This document shows, in pieces, positions 36,837 to 45,688 of a DNA stretch of 64,000 nt. Origin of the DNA: CAWIVH01 sp963839475 (lineage in GTDB: Bacteria; Acidobacteriota; UBA6911); assembly GCA_963839475.1 (NCBI GenBank), contig CAWIVH010000018.1, positions 744,001 through 808,000 of the forward strand, read 5' to 3'. A program made the position numbers and the translations under genes. The stretch's first letter is position 1, and each line of letters begins with the position of its first letter. The notes under the pieces were generated by a model. It saw only the letters and a list, made by a program, of their open reading frames with translations, did no database searches and was not told where the DNA came from.

Positions 36837-37060
36837 TGGATTCCAGATTTCACATTCGCGATGCGAGAACCGACGATGTTGCTGCCGTTGCGCGACTGCA
36901 TCTGCAGACATTCAATGAAACACATTGCGGGTGAAGACCCAACGGACCCACATACGAATTGCGCTAGCGCCAGTTGCGGGATGTGTTTGCACGTTTGGAC
37001 GAAAGTTGGTTCTGCTTCGGCGGCGGGTCGTCATCAAGGGAAAGCACTGTGGCGCCCTAC
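36833..37060 (+). pseudogene. GNAT acetyltransferase gene, broken
   Basis: Starts MMDSRFHIRDARTDDVAAVA, then RLHLQTFNETH, the usual GNAT N-terminus. It then meets stops and shifts (GPTYELR, stop, RQLRDVFARLDESWFCF). The acetyl-CoA-binding part does not follow. It was coupled to the SRPBCC gene. Confidence 0.65.
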
Positions 37061-37138
37061 CGCCGGGCTGCTTCCATGGTTTTCAATTGCATTTAGAAAT
37101 GCCCGCTTCTGCCAAAGGGCGGACACTCGTGCTCCTCA

Positions 37139-37642
37139 TCATAAGTCTGCAGCCTCGGCTCTCTTTTTTACCAGTTCGATAGCTTCTTTACCTGTCATGT
37201 GTTCGATCCTGACTTCCACGAGGCAAACCCTGTCCCAGTCGCGATTGATCTCCTCCTGTCCTTCCCGCACAAAGTCGGGAGAGTACTTTTCGACAAGGCA
37301 TTCGAGCGCCGCCTGTTTTTCGCCATCGTCCATCAGGATGCGCGCACGGCCGAAAACGACGACGCTACGAAAATGGGTGGTGAAGGTTCGCTGGATGACT
37401 TCATCTTTGTCGATCACGCAGAATGTGACTTTGTCGTTCCTGGCGATTCCATCCAGTTTGTGCCCCGACAGGGCGATATGGAAGAACAGTTTTTTGTCCT
37501 TGTAGGCATAGCTGAGAGGCACCGTATACGGATAGTCGTTGTCGCCGCTCACGGCCAGAATACCCGAGGTGTGCGATTGCAGTATCTTGATCGATTCGGA
37601 TTCGGACAGTAGTTGCTTTTTCCGGCGCATTTCCCTGAACAT
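37139..37642 (-). CDS. Pyridoxamine 5'-phosphate oxidase-family flavin-binding protein
   Basis: 167 aa, with AGGAGG 5 nt before ATG 37642. FMN-binding split barrel of the NimA-related type: SGILAVSGDNDYPYTVPLSY, AYKDKKLFFHIALSGHKLDG, VTFCVIDKDEVIQRTFTTHF, RSVVVFGRARIL and a helical end. The family includes nitroimidazole reductases and PNPOx-like proteins; the His in FHIALSGHKLD is the usual cofactor-contact position. Substrate unknown. Confidence 0.87.
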   Translation of the reverse strand: MFREMRRKKQLLSESESIKILQSHTSGILAVSGDNDYPYTVPLSYAYKDKKLFFHIALSGHKLDGIARNDKVTFCVIDKDEVIQRTFTTHFRSVVVFGRARILMDDGEKQAALECLVEKYSPDFVREGQEEINRDWDRVCLVEVRIEHMTGKEAIELVKKRAEAADL

Positions 37643-37952
37643 GGCGCCTCCTGATCACTTTAATGCTCAGTCCAAGAGTATCCAATCTTCTCGCTTCCGT
37701 CTAAATTTTTCGCTGACGGCAAATTAGCGTTTTATCACCCTTGACAGGGACGATTTCGAACGGCGTGATGCCGAGGCGGGCCGGCAATCCGAAACGTGAT
37801 AACATTCCTTGGACCAGGCACTTAATTAGAACGACTACACGGTGTTTCATAAAAGGCAGGCTGCAATTCGGCTTAGGTGGACCAGCTCAATTTAGCGTTA
37901 GCGCTCTTAAAACAGCATGCGTATCGGGTTTCGGCACACTGGAGGAATGACG
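37643..37952. other. Intergenic, no feature seen
   Basis: 310 bp. A short segment (GCGGGCCGGCAATCCGAAAC ... TAACATTCCTTGG) weakly repeats 36255-36335, but no gene or clear element is visible. Confidence 0.3.
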
Positions 37953-38303
37953 ATGCCTAAACACCGCATTTTCGCGACAAGATTTGCAGGGGTATATCCG
38001 CTCTATGTTCAAAAAGCGGAACGTAAGAATCGTACGAAAGAAGAAGTGGACCAAATCATCTGCTGGTTGACTGGCTATAACCACGCGGAATTACAGCAGC
38101 AAATCAAACAAGGGAACGATCTTGAAACCTTTTTTGCTCAGGCACCAGCCTTTCATCCAAATAGTTCGTTTATCAAAGGCGTAGTGTGCGGTGTTCGCGT
38201 GGAAGAAATTAAAGATCCGCTGATGCAAAAGATACGCTATTTAGACAAGCTGATTGATGAGCTCGCAAAAGGAAAAGCAATGGAGAAGATTCTGCGGCAC
38301 TAG
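37953..38303 (+). CDS. DUF2200 family protein
   Basis: 116 aa from ATG 37953 (GGAGG at 37941-37945, 7 nt away; ATG 37947 is too close). Diagnostic pieces: KHRIFATRFAGVYPLYVQKA, EEVDQIICWLTGYNHAELQQ, KGVVCGVRVEEIKDPLMQKI and RYLDKLIDELAKGKAMEKIL. Length and motifs fit DUF2200, a cytoplasmic family without a known role. Intact; 19 bp before the truncated reductase gene. Confidence 0.88.
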   Translation: MPKHRIFATRFAGVYPLYVQKAERKNRTKEEVDQIICWLTGYNHAELQQQIKQGNDLETFFAQAPAFHPNSSFIKGVVCGVRVEEIKDPLMQKIRYLDKLIDELAKGKAMEKILRH

Positions 38304-38322
38304 CTGGAACACGGAGACTCGA

Positions 38323-38517
38323 ATGAGAAAGCTCAAAATCATCGAACACATCTCGCTGGACGGCGTGATCCAGCACTCCGCCGATGACGGCGATTTCCCC
38401 TGCAGCGACTGGACCGCGCCCTATCGAACCCCCGCTGGCCGGGACGCAATGCTCGCCGCGTATGGCGAAAGGCTCGATCTGCTGCTGGGCCGTCGCACCT
38501 ACGATATCTCTCCGGAA
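38323..38517 (+). pseudogene. RibD C-terminal/dihydrofolate reductase-like gene cut by R1
   Basis: ATG 38323: MRKLKIIEHISLDGVIQHSA, then LLLGRRTYDI, the N-terminal third of the DHFR-fold reductases (SLDGxIQ and LLGRRTY are diagnostic). R1 copy 4 begins right after TYDI and supplies the last codons before a stop. The rest of the gene is not found after the repeat. Confidence 0.8.
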
Positions 38518-38782
38518 ACTTGGAGCGCTTGAAAGATTGAAACACGAAGGCGCGACGACCTCAAAGATATATAAATAAAACCTTTGCGGCCTTCGTGACT
38601 TAGCGGTTTGATTTGTTTTGCTGTATTTGCCGCAGGTGGATGACTCCCACCGTACGCTAGTCCAAGTTTCTATCCTCAATAAACCACGCAGGGGTGGCAG
38701 GCACTCTCCGGAAACTTGGAGCGCTCGAAAGATTGAAACACGAAGGCGCGAAGACCTCAAAGATATATAAATAAAACCTTTG
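38518..38782 (+). repeat. R1 dispersed repeat, copy 4 (full plus partial unit)
   Basis: Full unit 38518-38703 (terminal stem CCACGCAGGGGTGG, one mismatch). It is followed head-to-tail by a second unit broken at about 38782, inside the loop side of the long hairpin, where the flank of the 514-aa gene begins. Confidence 0.9.
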
Positions 38783-38821
38783 TGTCTCAAATGTGTAAAT
38801 TCATCGTTTTCTGAAAAGATT

Positions 38822-40366
38822 TTAGGCTGCTTTTAATACCGCAATATCTTTTTCTCTAAAAGTCAGCGAAGTCGAGGCAACCAGTTGCCCCTTCTCCGTT
38901 AATCTATGGTAATGGGTTCTTGGAACCTTTCTAATCAAGCTGTGTGCGCGAAGCAATCGCAGTTTTCGGGTAATCCGAGCGGCGGCCTTACATCGTGCTG
39001 CCGAGTCCTTTTCTGCTCCGGGCTCAATTTTCGCCCGCAGATCTGCATTGCGAAAACCCTGAATCAGGAATTCACCGTGCATTATTGATGCCAGCAATTT
39101 GGAATCTTTCGGGCTTATGGGATGGATGGAGCGATAGGGTTGGCCGTCCCGAACAATGCGTTTACTGACCGGGTCGAGCACTTTATACGAAGGCTGTGTT
39201 TCGCCTACGACAGAAAGCGCATCTAAATAGCGCTCATTGGCGGCACGCGACAGTTCGACGCGCCTGCGGATGTCGACAACTCCTTTTCGCATCGGGAGCC
39301 ATGCCATCACTTTTTGGCCTTTACGGACGGCTCTCCGATAAACCTTGAAGCGCCGGGGATTGTTGATGGTGGTCTCAACCCTCAAGACGCTTCCTTGCTT
39401 GTCGTACATCTTGATCCAGTTTTCTTCAACCCAGTGTTTGACCCGGACTCCGTCCTCGCGGCGTTTCAATTCAGACTTGATCTCACCGTTGAACTTGATG
39501 TTGCTACGTCGACCGAGGAATTGAAGGATGTCCTGACTGTTGAAGTTAGTGATCGCATGGCGGATCAGGGCCGGATAGATCTCTTTCAAGCCGGCACCTT
39601 TCTTGAAGAGAACATCGGTAGCGAATTCGCCTTCCATGACGGTCCAGTAGTAATTCCGGAGGCTCAAGTTCGTTTTCGGATGGATTAAAGGATTGATCCG
39701 CCGAGCCAGAGATTGAAGCCAGCCGACCCATTTGCGCTCAACCAGTCGGTCCATGATCTCCTGGGCCTTGGTCAGGTCGTCGATGTGCGCAAAACAGTTA
39801 TCGCGCTTTTCGTAGCCGATGCCGGTCCGGAGCAACTGCCGTTCAAGGAAGCTCCATCCATTGATGCAGACCTGAAGATTGAAGGGCATCCAGGTTTGAA
39901 CCCGCACATGCATGAAACCGAAATCGGGATCCATGAAGTAAAAGTAAAGATGCAGGCACTTCCGTTCGCCTAACTGCATGCCGATGCTCTTTTCCTTCCT
40001 GTTCTTGCGTACCCTATAGGCGCGACATGATTCGACACATGACAGAACGCAGATCAGGCCTTTTTCAATGCCTCGTTCTTTCATGACGTTACGTGCCACT
40101 TCTTCTTTGCACTGATTGGATGATTCCAGGTAGATAAAAGGCCGATCCAGTTTCATCGCCATGTTCCTGGCATGTTCTTTGAGCTGTTCGGAAAGCTGCT
40201 GGGCATAGGGCGCAAAGTTCTTCATCAGAACACCCCGGCTGGACAGCCAGATCTCCATGCCTTTGCTGTAGTTGATGGAACGTAATGTGCCACGAAATAG
40301 GATGCGGTCAAATCCTGATATAATACCCTTGATTCGGCCCTCGTGCCGTTTCAGAAAGCGCTCCAT
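38822..40366 (-). CDS. Conserved protein of a multicopy, probably mobile family
   Basis: 514 aa from ATG 40366 (AGGAGG 6 nt upstream). N-terminus MERFLKRHEGRIKGIISGFD, then RILFRGTLRSINYSKGMEIW. Middle: KCLHLYFYFMDPDFGFMHVR, GIGYEKRDNCFAHIDD, MEGEFATDVLFKKGAGLKEI. Later KMYDKQGSVLRVETTINNPR, and a C-terminal winged-helix-like part (ITRKLRLLRAHSLIRKVPRT, HYHRLTEKGQ). I recall this family as multicopy and unannotated in many soil bacteria, sometimes labelled transposase; I see no classical DDE or HUH motif. It interrupts an R1 tandem, consistent with insertion. No clear terminal inverted repeats found. Confidence 0.7.
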   Translation of the reverse strand: MERFLKRHEGRIKGIISGFDRILFRGTLRSINYSKGMEIWLSSRGVLMKNFAPYAQQLSEQLKEHARNMAMKLDRPFIYLESSNQCKEEVARNVMKERGIEKGLICVLSCVESCRAYRVRKNRKEKSIGMQLGERKCLHLYFYFMDPDFGFMHVRVQTWMPFNLQVCINGWSFLERQLLRTGIGYEKRDNCFAHIDDLTKAQEIMDRLVERKWVGWLQSLARRINPLIHPKTNLSLRNYYWTVMEGEFATDVLFKKGAGLKEIYPALIRHAITNFNSQDILQFLGRRSNIKFNGEIKSELKRREDGVRVKHWVEENWIKMYDKQGSVLRVETTINNPRRFKVYRRAVRKGQKVMAWLPMRKGVVDIRRRVELSRAANERYLDALSVVGETQPSYKVLDPVSKRIVRDGQPYRSIHPISPKDSKLLASIMHGEFLIQGFRNADLRAKIEPGAEKDSAARCKAAARITRKLRLLRAHSLIRKVPRTHYHRLTEKGQLVASTSLTFREKDIAVLKAA

Positions 40367-40783
40367 GTCGTTCCTCCTGATGGGTTTTCGCAGACACATC
40401 ATGAAGGATACGACATGGAGCGTCATTTTCTTTAAAACAAGCAACGGATGCCGATGTAGCCAGTCAGCGGCTAAAAGCTAACAGCAGCCGCATAATGGCA
40501 CCATCCATGCAGTCACCCATGCAGAGACTTTGGTTGCGGCCGAAGGCTGCGTCACGCTTTTAACGATTGCCGTCGCCAGTCCCCGGCAGGCGAGTCTCCT
40601 GACCGCAAATACGCTGACGTCAGCGTATTTGCGGTCAGGAGTACTGAGGACACTTGTGATGGGATTTCAAACGCTATATCCTATGAGTTATGCACCCGAC
40701 CAGATATTGTGAGTCCAAAGTGCATCTCCCTGCCGTACACCTCGTGGCCTTCATTCACACTAATCGATGCAAAGGGCGTGCCT
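40367..40783. other. Intergenic region with a long palindrome
   Basis: 417 bp between the 514-aa gene and the FG-GAP lipoprotein. No gene supported. It contains the 46-bp palindrome at 40596-40641. Confidence 0.4.
40596..40641. repeat. Perfect 46-bp palindrome
   Basis: CTCCTGACCGCAAATACGCTGA and its exact reverse complement meet with only CG between them (centre TGACGTCA), so every base pairs across 46 bp with no spacer. There is no T-run on either side. Confidence 0.95.
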
Positions 40784-43700
40784 ATGAAACGCACTCTCCT
40801 GTCAGTACTTATTGCGGTCACCGCATTGATGCTTACGCATTGCTCCGGGTGTCCTGATGATGATGAAAAGGATAAAGACAACTACCCGCCGGTTTTCATG
40901 AGGGGCCATGTGCCGGTCCGGAGCACCGAGTCCCAATCCGCTGCCGACACTGCCAAGACCAAGGTGAATGTGCATCTGCTTCCCGACTTGAAGTACACCG
41001 AGGTCCTGATTTCCAGCTATTCGCCGTACGGAGTCATCGGCCCAGCCAGCGCCCTGGCCGCGATTCTGGCCCAGGGAACCAAGGCCTTCCTGGCCAGCCC
41101 TGCGGCGCCTGCGAACGTAGGACTGGCTTCCCAACTCGCGGCGCTCGGCGATTTCAAGGGCGATGGCACGGTTGGCGGGGCCTATCTTCCCAACTACTCG
41201 AGCCAGGTTACTGTGGTCTTCGCCACCTCTCAGCTGGCATACGGCACTTCCAGGTCCTTTACGGTCGGGAGCAACCCCGCGGGCGTCATTGCCGCTGATT
41301 TCAATGGCGACGGCAAAACAGATCTGGCCGTGGCTTACAAAAACGGGATCGCGATCCTGCTGAGCAATGGCGATGGCACCTTCGCCGGGCCTGTGAGCTA
41401 TGCCGCCGGCTCCTCGCCGATTTCGCTCGCCGCGCTGGACTTGAATCATGACGGCAAGCTCGACCTGGCGGCAGCGGACAACGGCTCGTCACCCGGAAAG
41501 GTATACATTCTCCTCGGCACGGGCACCGGCACCTTTACCGCGGGCGGCAGCTTTACTGTCGGCAGCCAGCCGCTTTCCGTCACCATTGCGGACTTCAGCA
41601 ACGACGGTAATCCGGATCTCGCTGTGACCGCAAATGACAACACCACGACCATCCTGCTTGGCGCCGGCAACGGCACATTTGCGGGTGGCTCTTCCCTTGT
41701 GACCGGGGCGGCGCCGCAATACGTCGCTGCGGGCGATTTCAACAAAGACGGCAATATGGATCTGGCCGTTGCGAACACGCGCGCCCAGACCGTTTCTGTT
41801 TTCCTCGGCAATGGCAAAGGCACATTCCAGGCCGGCCAGTCCTACGTTGTCAGCTACGAGCCGCAAAGCCTCATCATCACGGACTACAACAGCGACGGCA
41901 ATCTGGACATCATCCAGGGCACCGGCGACGCCCGCGTCTTCGGCCCGGGAGTGAACAACTCCAAGATCGATTTCCTGCCGGGCAACGGGGACGGCACGTT
42001 CCAGGGCGCCGTCTCGACGGCCGTTCCCGGCTCGCAGGCGGGAGTCGGCACCTTCCTGTCGACCGGCGATTTCAGCGGGGACGGAAAGATTGACGCCATC
42101 GTGAACGACAAATTTGGCGGCAACCTGTATCTTTTCCCCGGCGACGGCCATGGCAGGTTCCAGGCGCCCGTAATCATCAACGCGCTGGCGACTGGAACTC
42201 AGACCCTGCCGGTCGGCGGCGCCGCAGGCGATTTCAACGGCGACGGGAAGCTCGACCTGGCAGTCACGGAGTCGGCTGCCGGCCAGGTGGCCGTGCTGCT
42301 CAACTCGGCCGCCGGCCTTCAACTTTCGAGGACCTTCTCTTCGAACGGCTCGATCCCGGGTGCCATCGCGGCAGCCGACCTCAACGGCGACGGCACCGTG
42401 GACCTCGCCGTTGCGAATGAAGCGATTCAATATCCCTTCACGCCGGGCAGCCTCACGGTCTTCAATGGTGACGGCCACGGCGCCTTCCAACTGTCCCGCA
42501 CCTATTCCGCCGGCAAGTGGCCCAAAGCCGTCGCGGTCGCCGACCTGAGCGGGGATAAAAAACCGGACCTGGTCGTAGCGGACAATGGCGGGGACCCCGG
42601 CGCCAGCCCGCGGCCCGCAGGCGCCGTCTATGTGTTCATCAACGACGGTCGCGGAGGATTCCAGACGCCTGCAGCGCTAACCGTCGGCGCGTACCCTTCC
42701 GTGGTCGCGATCGGCGACCTCAATGGCGACGGCAAGCCCGACCTGGTCGTGGGCGCCGAGAACGCGAACGTAAGCTACACACTCGCAACCCTCTTCGGCA
42801 ACGGCGATGGGACTTTCCAGGCGCCGGTTACGGTCTCCACCCTCTACGGCCCCTCCGGCGTTGTGATCGGGGACTTCAATGGTGACGGCAAGGCGGACCT
42901 GATGGTAAGTCACTGCTGCGGCGCTACAGACATGACCTACCTGCAGGGCAATGGCGACGGAACCTTCTCGGCACAGGTCCATTTCACCTCCGCCGCCAAC
43001 TCCTTCGCCGTGGCGTCCGCCGACCTCAGCGCGGACGGTAAACCGGACCTGATCATCGGAGGCAGTCAACCACTGTCGGTCACGCCCATGCTGAACAACG
43101 TCCGCACCGCCTTCGGCGTTGCCGCGACACACAGCGGCGACTTCACCGCGGGACAAAGCGGTGCCGCTTACTCGGTTGTCGTGAGCAACGCCGGAAGCCA
43201 GGCCACCCTGGGAACGGTTATTGTGAAAGACGTTCTTCCAACCGACCTGACGCTGGTCTCGATGTCCGGCACGGGCTGGAGCTGCACCGGCAATTCCTGT
43301 ACGCGGAACGATGCGCTGAACCCCGGCTCGAGCTTCCCTGCCATAACGGTGACGATCAACGTGGCCGCGGATGCGCCAGCGCAGGTAACCAACCAGGTCG
43401 GCGTCGCCGGCGGCAGCGCGGGCCAAACCGTTGCCAGCGACCCGACCAACATCCTCCATCCGAATGGCAATCCGGTTCCGACCATCACGAGCCTGAGTCC
43501 GACATCCGTGATCGCCGGAGGAGCAGCCCTCACGCTGACGGCAAATGGGACCAACTTCGTCAGTACGTCTGTTATTCAATGGAACGGGTCAAATCGGAGC
43601 ACGAACTTCGTCAGCAGCACGCGGCTTACAGCCACGATTCCTGCCGGTGATATCGCAGCACCAGGAACGGCAAGTGTAACGGCTGTGAGCCCGCCGCCGG

Positions 43701-45655
43701 GAGGTGGCACATCAAACCCGGTGACGTTCACGATCAGCGCCGGCACTGTGGCTGTTGCTGTGGCCACAAATCCGACGGGCAAAAACATCACCGTTGACGG
43801 TGCTTCCTTTACAGCACCGCAGATTTTCTCCTGGAACGCGGGCAGCAGTCACACAATAGCCGCGGTTACACCGCAGGGAGCAGGGGGGACAAGGTACGTA
43901 TTTGCGAATTGGAGCGACGGAGGAGGGATCAGTCACACCATTACGGTTCCGACAAGCGCAACAACCTACACTGCCAGCTTTGCGACCCAGTATTTGCTGA
44001 CGACGGCGGCCTCGCCTCCATCCGGAGGGTTTGTCAGTGCGAATCCGTCTTCAACCGATGGTTACTACGCAAGCGGTACCACGGTTCAGCTAACGGCGGC
44101 ACCATACAATGGCTACTTTTTTTCAGGCTGGAGCGGAGACCTGACAGGGACGGCAAATCCGCAGCCGGTGATCATGTCGGCGGCGCACGGCGTGACAGCC
44201 AACTTCTCCGGTTTAAATTCTGCGGTGGGTGTTACTGTCGGCAGCGGAGGCGCAGCGAGCGTCTTCACTGTTGGCGGCAGCGGACCAGCCCAGGCAGGCT
44301 ATGCTGACGTCACGCTGACTTCCGGCGCTGTCCCTTACGGCATAGCCGCCTTCAGCTATCGACAAAATGGGACGGTTGTCAACGAAGCGGGGGTCCCGGT
44401 ATCCCCCCCCACAACCGCGGCACGGATCTTCATCGATTATCGCTCTTCGGTCGCCGCTATCCCGGCACGCACCAGTGCTGGTGCCATCGATATCAATACC
44501 GGGATCGCGGTTGTCAATCGCGGCTCTGCCTCTGCCAATCTCACTTTCACGTTACGCGATATGGCAGGCACGACGCGCTCGACCGGCCACGGGACTCTCG
44601 CTGCCGGAGCCCACTTTGCCAAGTTCATCGATCAGCTGAAGGCTGTGGCGCAGGACTTCGTCCTGCCGGCGGATTTCCAGACCAGCACGCAGTTCGCATC
44701 CCTGGAAATCTCCAGTGACCAGCTTATTTCAGTCCTGGCACTGCGCATGACTACCAACCAAAGGAACGAGGCGCTCTTCACAACCACTCCGACAGCAGAC
44801 CTTGCGGCGCTTCCCGATAACGGTCCTGCGTACTTTCCGCAATTTGCCGATGGCGGCGGCTATACCACAGCTCTGGTCCTGCTCAACACGTCCAACGGTA
44901 CTGAGACGGGAACGTTTCAGATCCTGGACGACGAGGGCACTCCACTGGTCGTCAATCGGGTCGGGGGCACAGCCGATTCATCATTCAGGTATGCCATTCC
45001 GCCGGGCGGCGCCTATCGATTCCAGACAGACGGGTCCCCGGCCGACACCAGGGCGGGATGGGTGCAGCTGACAGCTGATCCAGGCACCCGGACGCCTGTA
45101 GGGGCAGGGATATTCGGCTATAATCCTGAAAGCGTCCTGGTAACCGAGTCCGGGATTTCGGCTGCGGCCGTCACGACTCATGCGCGCGTGTACGTGGATC
45201 TGTCGGGAGGTCATAACACCGGCCTTGCCATCGGGAATCCCTCCGGCGCAACGGCCAGTATCACCATAAGTGCATATCAGGCTGATGGCGCCACCGGAAT
45301 TGGAACAAATCAGGGCCCGCTCCTGCTGGCCGGTAACGGACACAGCGCCAAGTTCGCCGATCAATTCATTGCAGGGCTGCCGCCTGAGTTTACCGGCGTG
45401 CTGGACATCAGTTCGGCGACGCCTTTTGCCGCCCTCACGCTGCGCTCGCTGAACAACGAGCGCAACGATTTCCTTCTGACGACCTTCCCGATTGCCGATG
45501 CGACACGGAGCGCGCCTGCGCCGATTGTATTCCCGCAAATTGTTGATGGAGGAGGTTATGTAACGCAGCTGATTTTGCTCAGCCCCGGCGGTGCATCGAA
45601 TGCGACGCTCAGATACTATAGCGAAACCGGAACCCCGCTGGCTGTCGGCAAATGA
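40784..45655 (+). CDS. Large secreted FG-GAP/VCBS-repeat lipoprotein
   Basis: 1623 aa from ATG 40784. Residues 1-20 form a lipoprotein signal (MKRTLLSVLIAVTALMLTHC, lipidated Cys20). About 125-780: a dozen or so FG-GAP/VCBS units with Ca2+-binding DxNxDGxxD loops (ADFNGDGKTDLAVAYKNG, ALDLNHDGKLDLAAADNG), forming one or two beta propellers. About 785-875: a DUF11-type Ig-like domain. About 890-990: an IPT/TIG domain (PTITSLSPTSVIAGG). About 990-1145: two InlB-type bacterial repeats (FANWSDGGG, FFSGWSGDLTG). The rest is two similar beta domains (each with a PQ-DGGGY segment). It is probably a surface adhesion or binding protein. Intact; the largest gene in the window. Confidence 0.9.
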   Translation: MKRTLLSVLIAVTALMLTHCSGCPDDDEKDKDNYPPVFMRGHVPVRSTESQSAADTAKTKVNVHLLPDLKYTEVLISSYSPYGVIGPASALAAILAQGTKAFLASPAAPANVGLASQLAALGDFKGDGTVGGAYLPNYSSQVTVVFATSQLAYGTSRSFTVGSNPAGVIAADFNGDGKTDLAVAYKNGIAILLSNGDGTFAGPVSYAAGSSPISLAALDLNHDGKLDLAAADNGSSPGKVYILLGTGTGTFTAGGSFTVGSQPLSVTIADFSNDGNPDLAVTANDNTTTILLGAGNGTFAGGSSLVTGAAPQYVAAGDFNKDGNMDLAVANTRAQTVSVFLGNGKGTFQAGQSYVVSYEPQSLIITDYNSDGNLDIIQGTGDARVFGPGVNNSKIDFLPGNGDGTFQGAVSTAVPGSQAGVGTFLSTGDFSGDGKIDAIVNDKFGGNLYLFPGDGHGRFQAPVIINALATGTQTLPVGGAAGDFNGDGKLDLAVTESAAGQVAVLLNSAAGLQLSRTFSSNGSIPGAIAAADLNGDGTVDLAVANEAIQYPFTPGSLTVFNGDGHGAFQLSRTYSAGKWPKAVAVADLSGDKKPDLVVADNGGDPGASPRPAGAVYVFINDGRGGFQTPAALTVGAYPSVVAIGDLNGDGKPDLVVGAENANVSYTLATLFGNGDGTFQAPVTVSTLYGPSGVVIGDFNGDGKADLMVSHCCGATDMTYLQGNGDGTFSAQVHFTSAANSFAVASADLSADGKPDLIIGGSQPLSVTPMLNNVRTAFGVAATHSGDFTAGQSGAAYSVVVSNAGSQATLGTVIVKDVLPTDLTLVSMSGTGWSCTGNSCTRNDALNPGSSFPAITVTINVAADAPAQVTNQVGVAGGSAGQTVASDPTNILHPNGNPVPTITSLSPTSVIAGGAALTLTANGTNFVSTSVIQWNGSNRSTNFVSSTRLTATIPAGDIAAPGTASVTAVSPPPGGGTSNPVTFTISAGTVAVAVATNPTGKNITVDGASFTAPQIFSWNAGSSHTIAAVTPQGAGGTRYVFANWSDGGGISHTITVPTSATTYTASFATQYLLTTAASPPSGGFVSANPSSTDGYYASGTTVQLTAAPYNGYFFSGWSGDLTGTANPQPVIMSAAHGVTANFSGLNSAVGVTVGSGGAASVFTVGGSGPAQAGYADVTLTSGAVPYGIAAFSYRQNGTVVNEAGVPVSPPTTAARIFIDYRSSVAAIPARTSAGAIDINTGIAVVNRGSASANLTFTLRDMAGTTRSTGHGTLAAGAHFAKFIDQLKAVAQDFVLPADFQTSTQFASLEISSDQLISVLALRMTTNQRNEALFTTTPTADLAALPDNGPAYFPQFADGGGYTTALVLLNTSNGTETGTFQILDDEGTPLVVNRVGGTADSSFRYAIPPGGAYRFQTDGSPADTRAGWVQLTADPGTRTPVGAGIFGYNPESVLVTESGISAAAVTTHARVYVDLSGGHNTGLAIGNPSGATASITISAYQADGATGIGTNQGPLLLAGNGHSAKFADQFIAGLPPEFTGVLDISSATPFAALTLRSLNNERNDFLLTTFPIADATRSAPAPIVFPQIVDGGGYVTQLILLSPGGASNATLRYYSETGTPLAVGK

Positions 45656-45656
45656 T

Positions 45657-45677
45657 CCTGGTCAGACCCCGATCCGA
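45657..45677 (+). repeat. Solo end of the MITE-like element
   Basis: CCTGGTCAGACCCCGATCC matches the right end of the copy at 50776-51013 (TCTGGTCCGACCCCGATC) with two changes and lies directly after the FG-GAP stop. Confidence 0.5.
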
Positions 45678-45688
45678 ATCGCCGGACC

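Noticed and set aside
40709..40783. Extended start of the FG-GAP protein
   Set aside because: The lipoprotein signal begins exactly at ATG 40784, so the preceding in-frame codons are unlikely to be translated.
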